From: Kaistella solincola
Lineage (GTDB): Bacteria > Bacteroidota > Bacteroidia > Flavobacteriales > Weeksellaceae
Assembly (NCBI RefSeq): GCF_000812875.1
Contig: NZ_JSYK01000003.1
Coordinates: 1 to 64,000 of the forward strand
Reading direction: 5' to 3'
Length of the DNA: 64,000 bases
Positions 45,901 through 55,613 of this stretch are shown here, piece after piece (position 1 is the stretch's first letter; each line of letters begins with the position of its first letter). Under the pieces are notes generated by a model that saw nothing but the letters and a program-made list of their open reading frames with translations, had not been told where the DNA came from and did not search any database. The position numbers and the translations under genes were made by a program.

Positions 45901-48900
45901 TATGTGGAGTTCTGGATGATGGATCCTTACGCAGACGGAAATCCGTTAGGTGCAACACCAAAACTTCTTTTACAATTGGGAAATGTTTCCGAAGACTTGC
46001 TGAAAGATGGTAAACTTATGTACGAAAACGGCTTGCCAACACCTGCCGTTCCTGCAAATACCACGACTACAAATTGGGGTGTTCAACCGAATCAATTCCC
46101 GGTGCTTTATGCATTTTCTTCGGAAGGTGCAGAGCGTACGGCGCAGGATTTAGGTTATGACGGTCTTGATGCTGCGGGAGAAACAGCCAAGTTCGCGACC
46201 AATTTTATTAATCCGGTTACCAATAATTCGGATCCGGCGTCGGATGATTTCGTATTTTATTTATCAGACCAGTTTCAAGGAAATCAAGCGGGTTCTGTAA
46301 CCCAACGCTATAAATACTTCCGTGGTCCTGAAGGTAATTCGCAAAGCAATTCTCTGGAAGTTGCCACACAAACTCCGGATGCTGAAGATGTAAACCGCGA
46401 TTACAACCTGGACCAAAGCGAAAACTATAACCAGTACACCATTAATCTCGATAAAAATAACCTGCAATTAGGGCAAAATTTTATTGTTGATGTTAAAGAA
46501 GTGGAAAGTAAATTTCAAAACGGACAAACCGGAACCAACAAATGGTATTTATTCCGTGTGCCGGTGGCGCAATATGATTATGATGCCGGCGAAGCAGATC
46601 CTTCCATTCTGAATAATGTACGGTTCGCAAGAATGCTGCTTACTGGATTCGACCAAACTTCTACGCTTCGTTTTGGAACTTTGGATTTGGTTCGAAGCGA
46701 TTGGCGAAAATATACCAAAAACATCGCGACAAATGCTTCTGATACTGAAGGAATTGAGCTGGTAACCGACCAGAATTTAGATGTCGGAAGTGTAAATTTG
46801 GAAGAAAACGGTTTAAGCCAACCGCCTTATGTTCTGCCTCCGGGAATTGACCGTCAGGTTTTGAGCGGAAATGCCGGTGTACAGAGACAGAATGAAGCTT
46901 CTTTATATTTAAAAGCGGCGCCTTTAGAAAAAAATTCTTCGCGCGGAGTTTTTAAAAATGTGGCTTTGGATATGCGTCGTTACAAAAAGCTGGAGCTTTT
47001 CGTTCACGCTGAAGATTTAAAAGATGTTACTTCTTCGAACTACGATGAAGACGCTAAATTTTTCATCCGTTTTGGTAGTGATGCAACCGACAATTATTAC
47101 GAGTATGAAGCTTCGCTGAAATATACTTCAAAAAATGCACGTTCACCGCTGGAAATTTGGCCTTCGGAAAATAATGTAGATTTAGAAATCCAGGATTTTG
47201 TGGATGCAAAACTGCGCCGCGACCAAAACTATCCGACCGAAATAGAACTTCGCCGCGAAGATGTGGAATACGGTTCACTTGATCCTAACAAAAAAATATA
47301 TATCAAAGGTCGCCCGAGTTTAGGCAACGTAACGACCATTATGTTGGGTGTGCGCAATAAAAATTCCGTTGTTTCCAAAGAAGTGGTGCTATGGGTTAAT
47401 GAAATCCGTCTTTCTGAAATTGAAAATAAAGGCGGTTATGCTGGGAATGCAAGTGTGAATTTTAACCTTGGTGATTTTGCTTTGGTTAATGCCAACGCTT
47501 CTTATTCAACCATTGGTTTTGGAGGTATTACCGAAAAACCCGCGGAAAGAGCCCAGTCTACATTAGCTGCTTATAACATCAATACGACCGTGAACGTGGA
47601 TAAATTTTTACCGGAAAAATTTGGTTTAAAGGTGCCGGTAAATTATTCCTACACGCAAACGATTGAAGATCCGAAATACAATCCGCTGGATAATGATGTA
47701 ACTTTTGAAAAAGCACCAAATAAAGAAGAGCTGAAAACCGTTGCACGAACTTACACGCAGCAACGCAGCATTGGCGTGGTAAATATGCGAAAGGAACGAA
47801 TGAATCCTAATAAAAAACCGCGCTTTTATGACGTAGAAAATCTATCGGTGACCGCGATTTATAACGATGATTATTTCCGCGATGTTTATACCAAAAAGAA
47901 TTACCGCCAATATCTGAAAGGTTATATCGACTATAATTATTCCTTCAAACCTTGGGTTTTAAGACCATTTAATAAACTGGTCAGCGACACGGCAAAATCG
48001 TACAAATATTTACGCTGGATTAAGGAAGTAAACTTTAATCCGGTTCCGACGAGACTTTCTTTCAGAACAGAAATCGACCGAAATTATAATGAGCTGGAAT
48101 TCAGAAATATCGATGCAATTCTTGGCGGAAATGCGGCGCAGGATTTCGACGTAATCAAAAACCGGAATTTCTATTTTGGCTGGCAATATGGTATTGGTTT
48201 TAATTTTACCAAATCGCTCAAACTCGATATAAATTCCGCCATGCGGACTTTAAACGACAATCTGAGTGTCTATAATATGAACACAAAATCGATTTTCGCT
48301 GATCCTTTCCGAGCTGGTCGACCAGTTTTGTACAATCACCGCGTTCAGCTGAGTTATCGTTTGCCTTTTGAATATTTGCCTTATTTGGACTTTATTAATG
48401 CCGAACTAGGTTATGGTTTTACCTATAACTGGAACGCGCGCAGCACTGTACTTACAAATTTCAGAAATCCGGACACTGGACGTGAAGAAAGTTTGGGTAG
48501 TATCGGTCAAAATACCAATAATATTATTGCGACAGCAGCGGTAGATGTTCCAAAATTTTTCGGAAAATTTAAATATTTCCAGGCAATTAGTTCCACAATG
48601 CAAAAACGCCGTCAGGAAATCGATTCACTGAACAATGTTTATAATTTAGCCTGGCAGAAGAAAAACAAAAAGCGAAATTTCAAAAATTACAGATTCAAAA
48701 ATAAATTAAATCCAATGCAGGCGGTTGCTTACGCATTAACCTCCGTGAAGCAGCTGGATATTTCTTACAACGAAAACAACGGAACTGTTTTACCTGGTTT
48801 ATTGGCAGCGCCAAACTGGTACGGATATGGCCAAAATATCGGCGGACCAACTGTTGGTTTCCTTGTAGGTTCTCAGGCAGACATTAGACGAACAGTGATT

Positions 48901-50073
48901 GAAAACGGTTGGATTTCGGATTCCAATTATATGAACGATCCTTATTCGCAGCTGAAAAATCAAAACTTCCTCGCGAACGTCCAGATTATGCCGGTAAACG
49001 ATTTCCGGATCGATATTAATTTCCTGAAAAATTACAACAGCAATTTCATTCAGGGCGGTTATAATGTAGATGCAGATTCCGATCCTAATAATGGTTTTCA
49101 GTTCTCCTTTGGCAGCGATTTAATCACCTATTCCAAAACGGCGTGGACCTTCGGAACTTCGTTTGTAGACGGCCGTACGATTTACGAAAATATGATCTCA
49201 AATGCCCGGGAAATTTCTCAGCAATTCGGTGGACCGCTTGATGCTAATGGCTTTACAGACGGACATTCATTAGCAAACGCTTACGTTTTGGTTCCGGCTT
49301 TTCAGGCAGCTGTTGAAGGTAAGTCGGCGGGTGGTCCGCTGGACAATCCGAAAAAATCCGGTTTCCCATTACCGAACTGGCGTGTGACTTATTCCGGTTT
49401 AAAAAATATTCCGCTTATAAACAGCCAATTTTCCAAATTTGATATTTTGCACGGTTACACTTCCACGTACACCGCCGCGGGAATCCAGTCCAGCATTGAT
49501 TATTACAATGTTCAGAACAACGGTACTGACAACCGCGACGCGTTTGGCGATTTTTACAATCCTTACACGTTTTCGCAGGTTGGCTATGTGGAAGCTTTTG
49601 CGCCGCTGATCGGTGCTGATGTAACGATGCGAAATAATATGCAGTTCCGTGCGCAGTACAACACCGACCGTTTGTTTATGCTCGGTTTGATAAATCATAC
49701 GCTGACAGAAGATATCGGGAAAGAATATATCCTCGGTTTTGGGTATATTTTGAAGGATTTAAAATTGAAGCTGAACTTCAAAGGAAAACAGCGCAACATT
49801 AAAAGTGACCTAAATGTTCGTGGCGATTTTGCTTTAAGAGACAGCCAAACCAGAATTACCAATATTTTGCAGGACGATTCTCAGGTAACGGGCGGCCAGC
49901 GGATGCTGAGCTTAAAACTTTCCGCAGATTATAATATGTCGCAGAATTTCAACATCCGGTTTTTCTACGACCAGCTGATGACGAAATATAAAATTTCTAC
50001 GGCGTTTCCGCTTTCAACAGTACGTGCGGGACTTACAGCGACATTTACTTTCGGTGGCACCGGTGGGTTTTAA
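42997..50073 (+). CDS. sprA: SprA, type IX secretion outer-membrane translocon
   Basis: A 2358-residue outer-membrane protein, matching SprA of Bacteroidetes (about 2400 residues), the giant barrel that forms the pore of the type IX secretion system and is also needed for gliding in motile species. A signal peptide covers about 1-27 (ending TSVFAQ). Characteristic segments include FASFDIGGLYQKIDNPLILPQNRTNFAIDIQQRIQ-like motifs near 140-180 and repeated jellyroll and strand regions throughout. It starts with TTG, 3 bp behind ruvA; no better ATG gives the signal peptide. No T9SS cargo protein with a clear C-terminal sorting domain is evident in this window, so the other components lie elsewhere. 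Confidence 0.95.
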   Translation: MGRKRLIQQRFLGFLLTFFSLTSVFAQVKPSDSASVRQDFSLPNPTRYEAFYDVSSGMYILYPKIGNMVVGNPVSMTSAEYQKYMLTNEISEYYREKSSINDLGYRKDQTEAIKKGLLPSVKVKNKLFETLFGGNKIEIIPQGFASFDIGGLYQKIDNPLILPQNRTNFAIDIQQRIQLGMIGKVGENLQLKANYDTQSGFAFENRMNLIWQAKGTWRDLQTKGLNNPTGSGEDKIIKRVEFGNVNMPLSTSLIRGSESLFGLKTEFQLGKTYGTLVFSQQQGEARNIIAQGGGVMNTFKFNAVDYEDNQHYFLGHFFLNTYDKALLNYPQINSRVNISRIEAWVLDQGSGNLQDQKGILGIRDLGDGTSGFPDNSQNNLYQSIVSLGPAIRDVNTAYNAINGKSFPNANGSAENYVDGEQFIFNRKARKLNQNEFTYHPQLGYVSLNQRLNDNQLLAVSYSYTLNGDNKVYKVGEFSEESPVLITKVLKPNSTVKTSSPMWDLMMKNIYSLNTNQINPDGFLLNVYYRDPQTGGKVNYLPTTVNAPDPQVNPNLLKLFNWDRLNMNNDLQEGSGETGDGIFDYVPGITVSSENGRVIFTKAKPFGAYLESVLGKDDPNFVFNDLYNQQKQVASQNNLALRYTMEGRYKGSQGSGISLGAINVPQGSVKVTANGVQLQEGIDYTVDYMLGTVNIINETVKQSGQAINISLENQLTFNTQRKRFLGLNLERRFNEHLTVGATVVNYAETPLTQKVNFGQEAVNNTMAGFNILYNNELPFLTRLTDKIPFVNTEAPSNLNFMAEGAYLIPGQNKGIGDQSYIDDFEQSTSKISLKEPAMWSLASKPEKNPEPIFSTGNLNDNLSFGNGRGLLSWYNIDPRFYGIGGKAPSGINAEAVSNHASRRVKTSELFNSRDFVAGEQLYTNTFDLTYFPTERGPYNVNPASETTQQRWAGLMRPISVSNFTNSNIEYVEFWMMDPYADGNPLGATPKLLLQLGNVSEDLLKDGKLMYENGLPTPAVPANTTTTNWGVQPNQFPVLYAFSSEGAERTAQDLGYDGLDAAGETAKFATNFINPVTNNSDPASDDFVFYLSDQFQGNQAGSVTQRYKYFRGPEGNSQSNSLEVATQTPDAEDVNRDYNLDQSENYNQYTINLDKNNLQLGQNFIVDVKEVESKFQNGQTGTNKWYLFRVPVAQYDYDAGEADPSILNNVRFARMLLTGFDQTSTLRFGTLDLVRSDWRKYTKNIATNASDTEGIELVTDQNLDVGSVNLEENGLSQPPYVLPPGIDRQVLSGNAGVQRQNEASLYLKAAPLEKNSSRGVFKNVALDMRRYKKLELFVHAEDLKDVTSSNYDEDAKFFIRFGSDATDNYYEYEASLKYTSKNARSPLEIWPSENNVDLEIQDFVDAKLRRDQNYPTEIELRREDVEYGSLDPNKKIYIKGRPSLGNVTTIMLGVRNKNSVVSKEVVLWVNEIRLSEIENKGGYAGNASVNFNLGDFALVNANASYSTIGFGGITEKPAERAQSTLAAYNINTTVNVDKFLPEKFGLKVPVNYSYTQTIEDPKYNPLDNDVTFEKAPNKEELKTVARTYTQQRSIGVVNMRKERMNPNKKPRFYDVENLSVTAIYNDDYFRDVYTKKNYRQYLKGYIDYNYSFKPWVLRPFNKLVSDTAKSYKYLRWIKEVNFNPVPTRLSFRTEIDRNYNELEFRNIDAILGGNAAQDFDVIKNRNFYFGWQYGIGFNFTKSLKLDINSAMRTLNDNLSVYNMNTKSIFADPFRAGRPVLYNHRVQLSYRLPFEYLPYLDFINAELGYGFTYNWNARSTVLTNFRNPDTGREESLGSIGQNTNNIIATAAVDVPKFFGKFKYFQAISSTMQKRRQEIDSLNNVYNLAWQKKNKKRNFKNYRFKNKLNPMQAVAYALTSVKQLDISYNENNGTVLPGLLAAPNWYGYGQNIGGPTVGFLVGSQADIRRTVIENGWISDSNYMNDPYSQLKNQNFLANVQIMPVNDFRIDINFLKNYNSNFIQGGYNVDADSDPNNGFQFSFGSDLITYSKTAWTFGTSFVDGRTIYENMISNAREISQQFGGPLDANGFTDGHSLANAYVLVPAFQAAVEGKSAGGPLDNPKKSGFPLPNWRVTYSGLKNIPLINSQFSKFDILHGYTSTYTAAGIQSSIDYYNVQNNGTDNRDAFGDFYNPYTFSQVGYVEAFAPLIGADVTMRNNMQFRAQYNTDRLFMLGLINHTLTEDIGKEYILGFGYILKDLKLKLNFKGKQRNIKSDLNVRGDFALRDSQTRITNILQDDSQVTGGQRMLSLKLSADYNMSQNFNIRFFYDQLMTKYKISTAFPLSTVRAGLTATFTFGGTGGF

Positions 50074-50260
50074 TTTGGTTAAAAAATTCCCTGCTAAATG
50101 ACCATTTTTTTCCGATTTGAAAACCTGAATAAAAAATCATTTGGTTTAAAAATTCGCTGCTAAATGACCGTTTTTTCTGATTTTAAAAAAAGCAGAATTA
50201 AAGTGATTTAATCTGAAAAAAATCCGGGCTATTTAAGCCTTTTTTCCTGAATTGAAAAAA
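50072..50260. repeat. Tandem array of three about 66 bp units behind sprA
   Basis: Units start at about 50073, 50139 and 50206. The first two share AATTTGGTT or ATTTGGTTT, AAAAATTC(C/G)CTGCTAAATGACC and TTTTTTCNGATTT. The third is more diverged (AAAAAATCCGGGCTATTTAAGCC then TTTTTTCCTGAATTGAAAA). The array begins at the sprA stop codon and fills most of the gap to folE. No separate terminator hairpin is evident besides the GGGCT/AGCC arms of the third unit. Confidence 0.75.
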
Positions 50261-50302
50261 CATGAAATTAAATCCTTAATTTTGCTTTCATTATAACATT
50301 TT

Positions 50303-50968
50303 ATGGATCAGGATATCGACTTTGACGACGATGTGTTCACCGGAAAAGAACATACACCGCTTCGCGCAGATGCTTTTGATAAATTACCGGCGGAAAAAAT
50401 TCAGCTTATTCAGCAACATTTCCATGAAATTATGGAAACGCTTGGTCTGGATATGACCGATGATTCGCTGAAAGATTCCCCAAGACGCGTGGCAAAAATG
50501 TATGTAAACGAAATTTTCGGCGGTCTTCTGCCCGAAAATAAACCGCGGATTTCCACTTTTTCCAATAAATACAAATACCGCCAAATGCTTGTGGAAAAAG
50601 ACATCACCGTATATTCTTTCTGCGAGCACCATTTTTTACCGATTATCGGCAAAGCGCACGTGGCGTATATTTCAAACGGCGAAGTGATCGGTCTTTCAAA
50701 AATCAACCGCATTGTGGATTATTATTCGAAACGTCCGCAAGTTCAGGAAAGGCTGACGATGCAAATTGTGGATGCGCTGAAAGATGCTTTAGGTACCAAA
50801 GATGTAGCGTGTATCATTGAAGCAAAACATTTGTGCGTGAACTGTCGCGGCATTAAAGATACTGCAAGCTCCACCACAACCGCCGAGCTTAGCGGCCTTT
50901 TCCGAACCAATCCGATTACGCGTCAGGAATTCTTGCACTACGTAGGAAACCACGCAAAACTGGACTAA
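50303..50968 (+). CDS. folE: GTP cyclohydrolase I
   Basis: FolE converts GTP to dihydroneopterin triphosphate, the first step towards folate and related pterins. The 221-residue protein has [17 protein letters not shown], the zinc site Cys107/His110 in SFCEHHFLP and Cys178 in [10 protein letters not shown], and [24 protein letters not shown]. The N-terminal 25 residues are acidic and variable. cysS starts 16 bp downstream and is probably in the same operon. Confidence 0.96.
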   Translation: MDQDIDFDDDVFTGKEHTPLRADAFDKLPAEKIQLIQQHFHEIMETLGLDMTDDSLKDSPRRVAKMYVNEIFGGLLPENKPRISTFSNKYKYRQMLVEKDITVYSFCEHHFLPIIGKAHVAYISNGEVIGLSKINRIVDYYSKRPQVQERLTMQIVDALKDALGTKDVACIIEAKHLCVNCRGIKDTASSTTTAELSGLFRTNPITRQEFLHYVGNHAKLD

Positions 50969-50984
50969 TTTCAAACTTAAAACA

Positions 50985-52451
50985 ATGAATTTAAAAATAT
51001 ACAATTCCCTTTCCGGTGAAAAAGAAATTTTCACGCCTATTCACGAAAACAGCGTCGGGATGTATGTTTGCGGCCCTACCGTGTACAGCAATGTGCATTT
51101 GGGAAATGTACGAACTTTCATGTCTTTTGATTTTATTTACCGCACTTTGGTGCACCTTGGTTACAAAGTTCGGTACGTGCGAAATATTACGGATGCCGGA
51201 CATTTGACAGACGACGGCGATGTTGATAATGACCGTTTCGTAAAGCAATCGCGCCTGGAAAAACTGGAGCCGATGGAAATCGTACAGAAATATACCGTAG
51301 ATTTTCATAAAGTTTTAGAGATATTCAATTTACTTCCGCCAACGATCGAACCGACTGCGACGGGACATATTTTAGAGCAAATCGAATTGACGCAGAAACT
51401 TTTAGATAAAGGTTTTGCGTATCAAAGGAACGGTTCCGTTTATTTCGATGTCTTGGAATACAACCGCCGCGGTTTAAATTATGGTGAACTTTCCCGTAGA
51501 AATATTGAAGAACTTTTTGTAAACACGCGCGACCTCGACGGACAAAGCGAAAAGAAAAATCCGCAGGATTTTGCCTTGTGGAAAGCCGCTTCGCCTGCAC
51601 ATATTATGCGCTGGAATTCGCCGTGGGGTGAAGGTTTTCCGGGCTGGCATCTGGAATGTACAGCCATGTCAACTAAATATTTAGGTGAAAGATTTGATAT
51701 TCATGGTGGTGGAATGGATTTGAAATTTCCACATCACGAATGTGAAGTTGCCCAGGGAAAAGCCTGCAATGGTGTAGAACCTGTTAATTACTGGATGCAC
51801 GCAAACATGCTGACGATGAACGGTCAGCGCATGAGTAAATCTACCGGGAATTATATTTTACCGATGGAATTGGTTTCCGGAAGCAACGACTTTTTCGAAA
51901 AAGCTTTTCATCCGACTATCGTGCGTTTCAATTTTATGCAGGCGCATTACCGCAGCGTTTTGGATATTTCCAATGAGGCCATGATCGCAAGTGAGAAAGG
52001 ATTTCAGCGTTTGATGGAAGCGCTGAAGGTGCTTTCAAATACAACTTTTTCCAGTGCTGAGGTTTCCAGTTTTGATGTTGAAGCCTGGAGAGAAAAATGT
52101 TATGCTGCGTTAACTGACGATTTTAATTCACCGATTTTAATAGCACATCTTTTTGAATCTGCTAATTTCATTTTTAAATTAAAAGAAGGAAAAGAAAGTA
52201 TTTCCGCTCAGGATTTAGAAGAATTGAAAACCTTGCTGAAAAGCTTTATTTTCGATGTTTTAGGCTTGCAGAATATCGAGGAAAATAACAATGAAAAGCT
52301 TGACCAGACTTTACAGGTTTTAATTGAACTCAGAAATCAGGCGCGTAAAGCCAAAAATTTCGATCTTTCAGACCAAATCCGTGATCGTTTGCTTGCCGAA
52401 GGAATTGAGCTTAAAGACGGAAGAGACGGCACAACGTATTCGATATCATAA
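50985..52451 (+). CDS. cysS: Cysteinyl-tRNA synthetase
   Basis: A 488-residue class I synthetase that charges tRNA-Cys. The zinc cysteine Cys29 lies in [16 protein letters not shown], which also holds the HIGH-type HLGN (38-41). The second zinc ligands are in [12 protein letters not shown] and HHECEVAQ. The KMSKS-type motif is MSKS (283-286) in [11 protein letters not shown]. The C-terminal helical domain (about 320-488) ends [12 protein letters not shown] as in homologues. Follows folE closely and ends before a perfect terminator hairpin. Confidence 0.97.
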   Translation: MNLKIYNSLSGEKEIFTPIHENSVGMYVCGPTVYSNVHLGNVRTFMSFDFIYRTLVHLGYKVRYVRNITDAGHLTDDGDVDNDRFVKQSRLEKLEPMEIVQKYTVDFHKVLEIFNLLPPTIEPTATGHILEQIELTQKLLDKGFAYQRNGSVYFDVLEYNRRGLNYGELSRRNIEELFVNTRDLDGQSEKKNPQDFALWKAASPAHIMRWNSPWGEGFPGWHLECTAMSTKYLGERFDIHGGGMDLKFPHHECEVAQGKACNGVEPVNYWMHANMLTMNGQRMSKSTGNYILPMELVSGSNDFFEKAFHPTIVRFNFMQAHYRSVLDISNEAMIASEKGFQRLMEALKVLSNTTFSSAEVSSFDVEAWREKCYAALTDDFNSPILIAHLFESANFIFKLKEGKESISAQDLEELKTLLKSFIFDVLGLQNIEENNNEKLDQTLQVLIELRNQARKAKNFDLSDQIRDRLLAEGIELKDGRDGTTYSIS

Positions 52452-52520
52452 GGTTATCTGAAGCATTTTATTTTTTTTGAAAAAAATGCCCAAATAGCAG
52501 CTAAAATTTTTATTAAATAA

Positions 52521-52554
52521 AACCTCCGAAGAAATTTCTTCGGAGGTTTTTTTA
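52521..52554 (+). terminator. Rho-independent terminator
   Basis: AACCTCCGAAGAAA pairs with TTTCTTCGGAGGTT, a perfect 14 bp palindromic stem followed by T-rich sequence, about 70 bp after the cysS stop. Dispersed-repeat copies flank it at about 52478-52512 and 52651-52680. Confidence 0.93.
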
Positions 52555-52726
52555 TTTCACCTGGCGGAAATGTTTAATCAAACATTTTTTCGTATCAGTT
52601 TGTATTGGTTCTGTAATAAAATGATTATCAATAGTTAAACTGAAAAATATCACCTTTAAAGCAGCTAAAATTTGGTATTCATTCTTGAAAAATTTGCTAA
52701 ATTGCAGTCATTAAAAAATAAATTTG

Positions 52727-55384
52727 ATGAAACTTTATCTTAATATAAATTTCCAGACGAAAGTTGGTGAAAATCTGCAACTTCTGGTTTTAAATGACGG
52801 AATTGAAGAGAAAATTTATCACCTTAATTATACCGATAATGGAAACTGGACAGGTGAAATAGATTTTTTTTCGAAAACCATTTCATATAAATATCGGGTT
52901 ACCGGCCAGCACGGCAATATTATTAATGAAGAATATTCGGTGCACTATCTGGCTTTTCCGCATAATTATGATGAGTTTGTAATTTATGATTCCTGGAACG
53001 CCAAAAATTTCCCGGAGAATTACCTGAACAATAAAATTCTTAAGAATAAGCTTCAAAGCTTTACACCCGGTAAAGTTAGCGCGCTAAAAAAACACACCCA
53101 TCTTTTCCGCCTGGAAGCGCCGGTGTATAATCCGGACTGGCAGATTGTCATGCTGGGAAACTGCGAAGTGCTGGGTAATTGGCAATATTTGAAAACTTTG
53201 CCGATGAATCAGACAGATTTCGGAATCTGGGAAGTCGCTGTGGTATTGCCGCAAAACCACATGATCGAATATAAATACGGTTTGATGAACATCGAGACCG
53301 GCGAAGTTTTCGGTGTGGAATACGGCCCGAACCGTTGGGCTTTGCCGAACGCTGAAAACAATGCACTTCAAATAAAATCCGATCATTATTTCCGTTTCAA
53401 GTCGCATGAAATGTACCATGCCGCCGGAGTTGCGGTGCCGGTTTTTTCGTTACGAACCGAAAATGGTTTTGGTGTTGGTGAATTTCCCGATTTAAAAAAT
53501 CTGGCAGATTGGGCGAAAGAAACCAATCTTTCGATTTTGCAGATTCTACCGATTAACGACACGACTGCGAATTATTCGTGGACCGATTCTTATCCATATG
53601 CGGCGATTTCGGTGTATGCGCTTCACCCGCAATATTTGTCGGTTGAAAAACTAGATTTTCCTATACCGAATGATTTAGTTGAAGAATATAAAGCAGAAAA
53701 AGATGCTTTGAATGAACTTTCGCTCATCGATTATGAAAAAGTAATTTCCGGAAAATGGAAATATTTAAAAGCAATTTTTGCCGGCAATTTTGACCAAATT
53801 TTAAAAGACAGAAATTTTAAGAAATTCCTGAAAGAAAATGAAGAATGGCTTTTACCGTATTCAGCTTTCTGCGTTTTACGCGATAGATATCAAACGCCGA
53901 ACTTCAATGAATGGAAAACGCACCGAAAATTTATTTTTGGTAAAGTTTCGCCGTTCTTTTCACCAAAAAACAAAGATTTTGCTGCTGCCATGTTGCAAGC
54001 CTGGGTTCAGTACCAACTTCATCTGCAGCTAAAAGACGCTATAGATTATACACACCGCTTGGGAATTTCGGTTAAAGGTGATTTGCCGATCGGTATTTAC
54101 CGCTATTCCGTGGAAGCTTGGGCCGAACCGGAACTTTTCGGTATGGATTTTCAGGCGGGCGCACCGCCGGATCAGTTTACTGAACTCGGTCAAAACTGGG
54201 AATTTCCGACCTACAACTGGGAAGCGATGAAAGCCGACGGTTACCGCTGGTGGAAAAACCGCTTCAAAGCGCTGGAGCAATATTTCGATGCGATGCGCAT
54301 CGACCATATTTTAGGATTTTTCCGAATCTGGAGAATGCCGATGAGCGCGACCCAAGGAATTTTGGGATATTTTTATCCTGCTGTTCCGGTTAAAATTGAA
54401 GAATTTCACGCGCGGGATATTCATTTTGATTATGAAAGATTTTGCAAGCCGTTCATTAACGACCAGATTTTGTGGGATTATTTCGGCGAGGAACGCGATG
54501 ATGTTCAGGAGCATTTCCTGAATAACCATTTCGATGGAACTTACACTTTCAAAGAAGAATTTGATACCCAGCGAAAACTTGCTGATTACTTTAAAACAAG
54601 ATCCTTTAACGGGGCAGAAGAACCACTGCTTTCTTTAGCTGCGAACGTATTGTTTTTACAGGAAGCGCTCGGCAATGATCAATATGTTTATCATCCACGC
54701 TTTAATGTGGAGAAAACAGATTCTTATAAATACCTAAACGACAGCGAAAAGTGGAAAATTTCCGAATTATACCGGGATTATTTCTTCCACCGACAGGACG
54801 GACTTTGGTATCAGCAGGGAATGGAAAAACTTCCGGTCATACTGAATTCTACCGATATGCTGATTTGCGGTGAAGATTTAGGTTTGGTTCCGGATTGCGT
54901 TCCCGAGGTGATGGACCGTCTGGGAATTACCGCTTTGAAAGTGCAGAGAATGCCCGCCGATGATTCGCTGTGGTACGATCCGCAAAATGCGACTTATATG
55001 AATGTGGTGACGGCGAGTTCGCACGACAGTTCTACCTTGCGGCAGTGGTGGCAGGAAGACCGTGAATTGACGCAAAAGTATTTTCAGCATCAGCTGGGGC
55101 AATACGGTACCGCGCCATGGCATCTGGAATGTGAGCTGGCGGAAATGATAATGCTTCAGCATTTGTACAACAACGCGATGCTGGCAATTTTTCCGATTCA
55201 AGAGTTTTTAGCAACCGATAATAAGCTGAAAAACCCGAATATGGAAGAAGAACGTATTAACCAACCGGCCGTTTTCCCGCATTACTGGCGCTATAGAATG
55301 CATCTGAACATAGAAGATATGGTAGCAGAGTCAGATTTCAATAAAAAAATAGCGTACTGGATTTCTGATTCAAATAGAATTTAA
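52727..55384 (+). CDS. malQ: 4-alpha-glucanotransferase (GH77) with CBM20 domains
   Basis: An 885-residue cytoplasmic amylomaltase of the plant DPE2-like type. The first part (about 1-215) has two starch-binding-like modules; the second is a clear CBM20 (about 122-215, with WQIVMLGNCEVLGNW). The GH77 domain runs from about 230 to the end. Catalytic residues are Asp526 in DAMRIDH, Glu716 in CGEDLGLVP and Asp767 in SSHDSSTLR. It would transfer maltosyl or glucan units and so process maltodextrins taken up from starch. I start at ATG 52727; a TTG codon just before it is the alternative. It stands alone, with no other glycogen genes adjacent. Confidence 0.92.
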   Translation: MKLYLNINFQTKVGENLQLLVLNDGIEEKIYHLNYTDNGNWTGEIDFFSKTISYKYRVTGQHGNIINEEYSVHYLAFPHNYDEFVIYDSWNAKNFPENYLNNKILKNKLQSFTPGKVSALKKHTHLFRLEAPVYNPDWQIVMLGNCEVLGNWQYLKTLPMNQTDFGIWEVAVVLPQNHMIEYKYGLMNIETGEVFGVEYGPNRWALPNAENNALQIKSDHYFRFKSHEMYHAAGVAVPVFSLRTENGFGVGEFPDLKNLADWAKETNLSILQILPINDTTANYSWTDSYPYAAISVYALHPQYLSVEKLDFPIPNDLVEEYKAEKDALNELSLIDYEKVISGKWKYLKAIFAGNFDQILKDRNFKKFLKENEEWLLPYSAFCVLRDRYQTPNFNEWKTHRKFIFGKVSPFFSPKNKDFAAAMLQAWVQYQLHLQLKDAIDYTHRLGISVKGDLPIGIYRYSVEAWAEPELFGMDFQAGAPPDQFTELGQNWEFPTYNWEAMKADGYRWWKNRFKALEQYFDAMRIDHILGFFRIWRMPMSATQGILGYFYPAVPVKIEEFHARDIHFDYERFCKPFINDQILWDYFGEERDDVQEHFLNNHFDGTYTFKEEFDTQRKLADYFKTRSFNGAEEPLLSLAANVLFLQEALGNDQYVYHPRFNVEKTDSYKYLNDSEKWKISELYRDYFFHRQDGLWYQQGMEKLPVILNSTDMLICGEDLGLVPDCVPEVMDRLGITALKVQRMPADDSLWYDPQNATYMNVVTASSHDSSTLRQWWQEDRELTQKYFQHQLGQYGTAPWHLECELAEMIMLQHLYNNAMLAIFPIQEFLATDNKLKNPNMEEERINQPAVFPHYWRYRMHLNIEDMVAESDFNKKIAYWISDSNRI

Positions 55385-55445
55385 AAATAGTTCCCAAAAA
55401 TAGCAGCTATATAAATCGCTAAAAAATAGCGTTTTAGCCCGGAAT

Positions 55446-55488
55446 AAACAGAAGTTGAATCACTGCATTTAACTTCTGTTTTATTTTT
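55446..55488 (+). terminator. Rho-independent terminator
   Basis: AACAGAAGTT (55447-55456) pairs with AACTTCTGTT (55471-55480) around a 14 nt loop, followed by TTATTTTTAT. It lies about 65 bp behind malQ. Confidence 0.8.
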
Positions 55489-55613
55489 ATATCAAATAAC
55501 CAGCTAATACAAAAAGCAGCTGATTATTTTTATACTGAATTTAATTATCACTGAAAATTATGGCACGTTTTTTAATTATTAGTTAAAGAATCAATACATA
55601 AATTGAAATTGAA

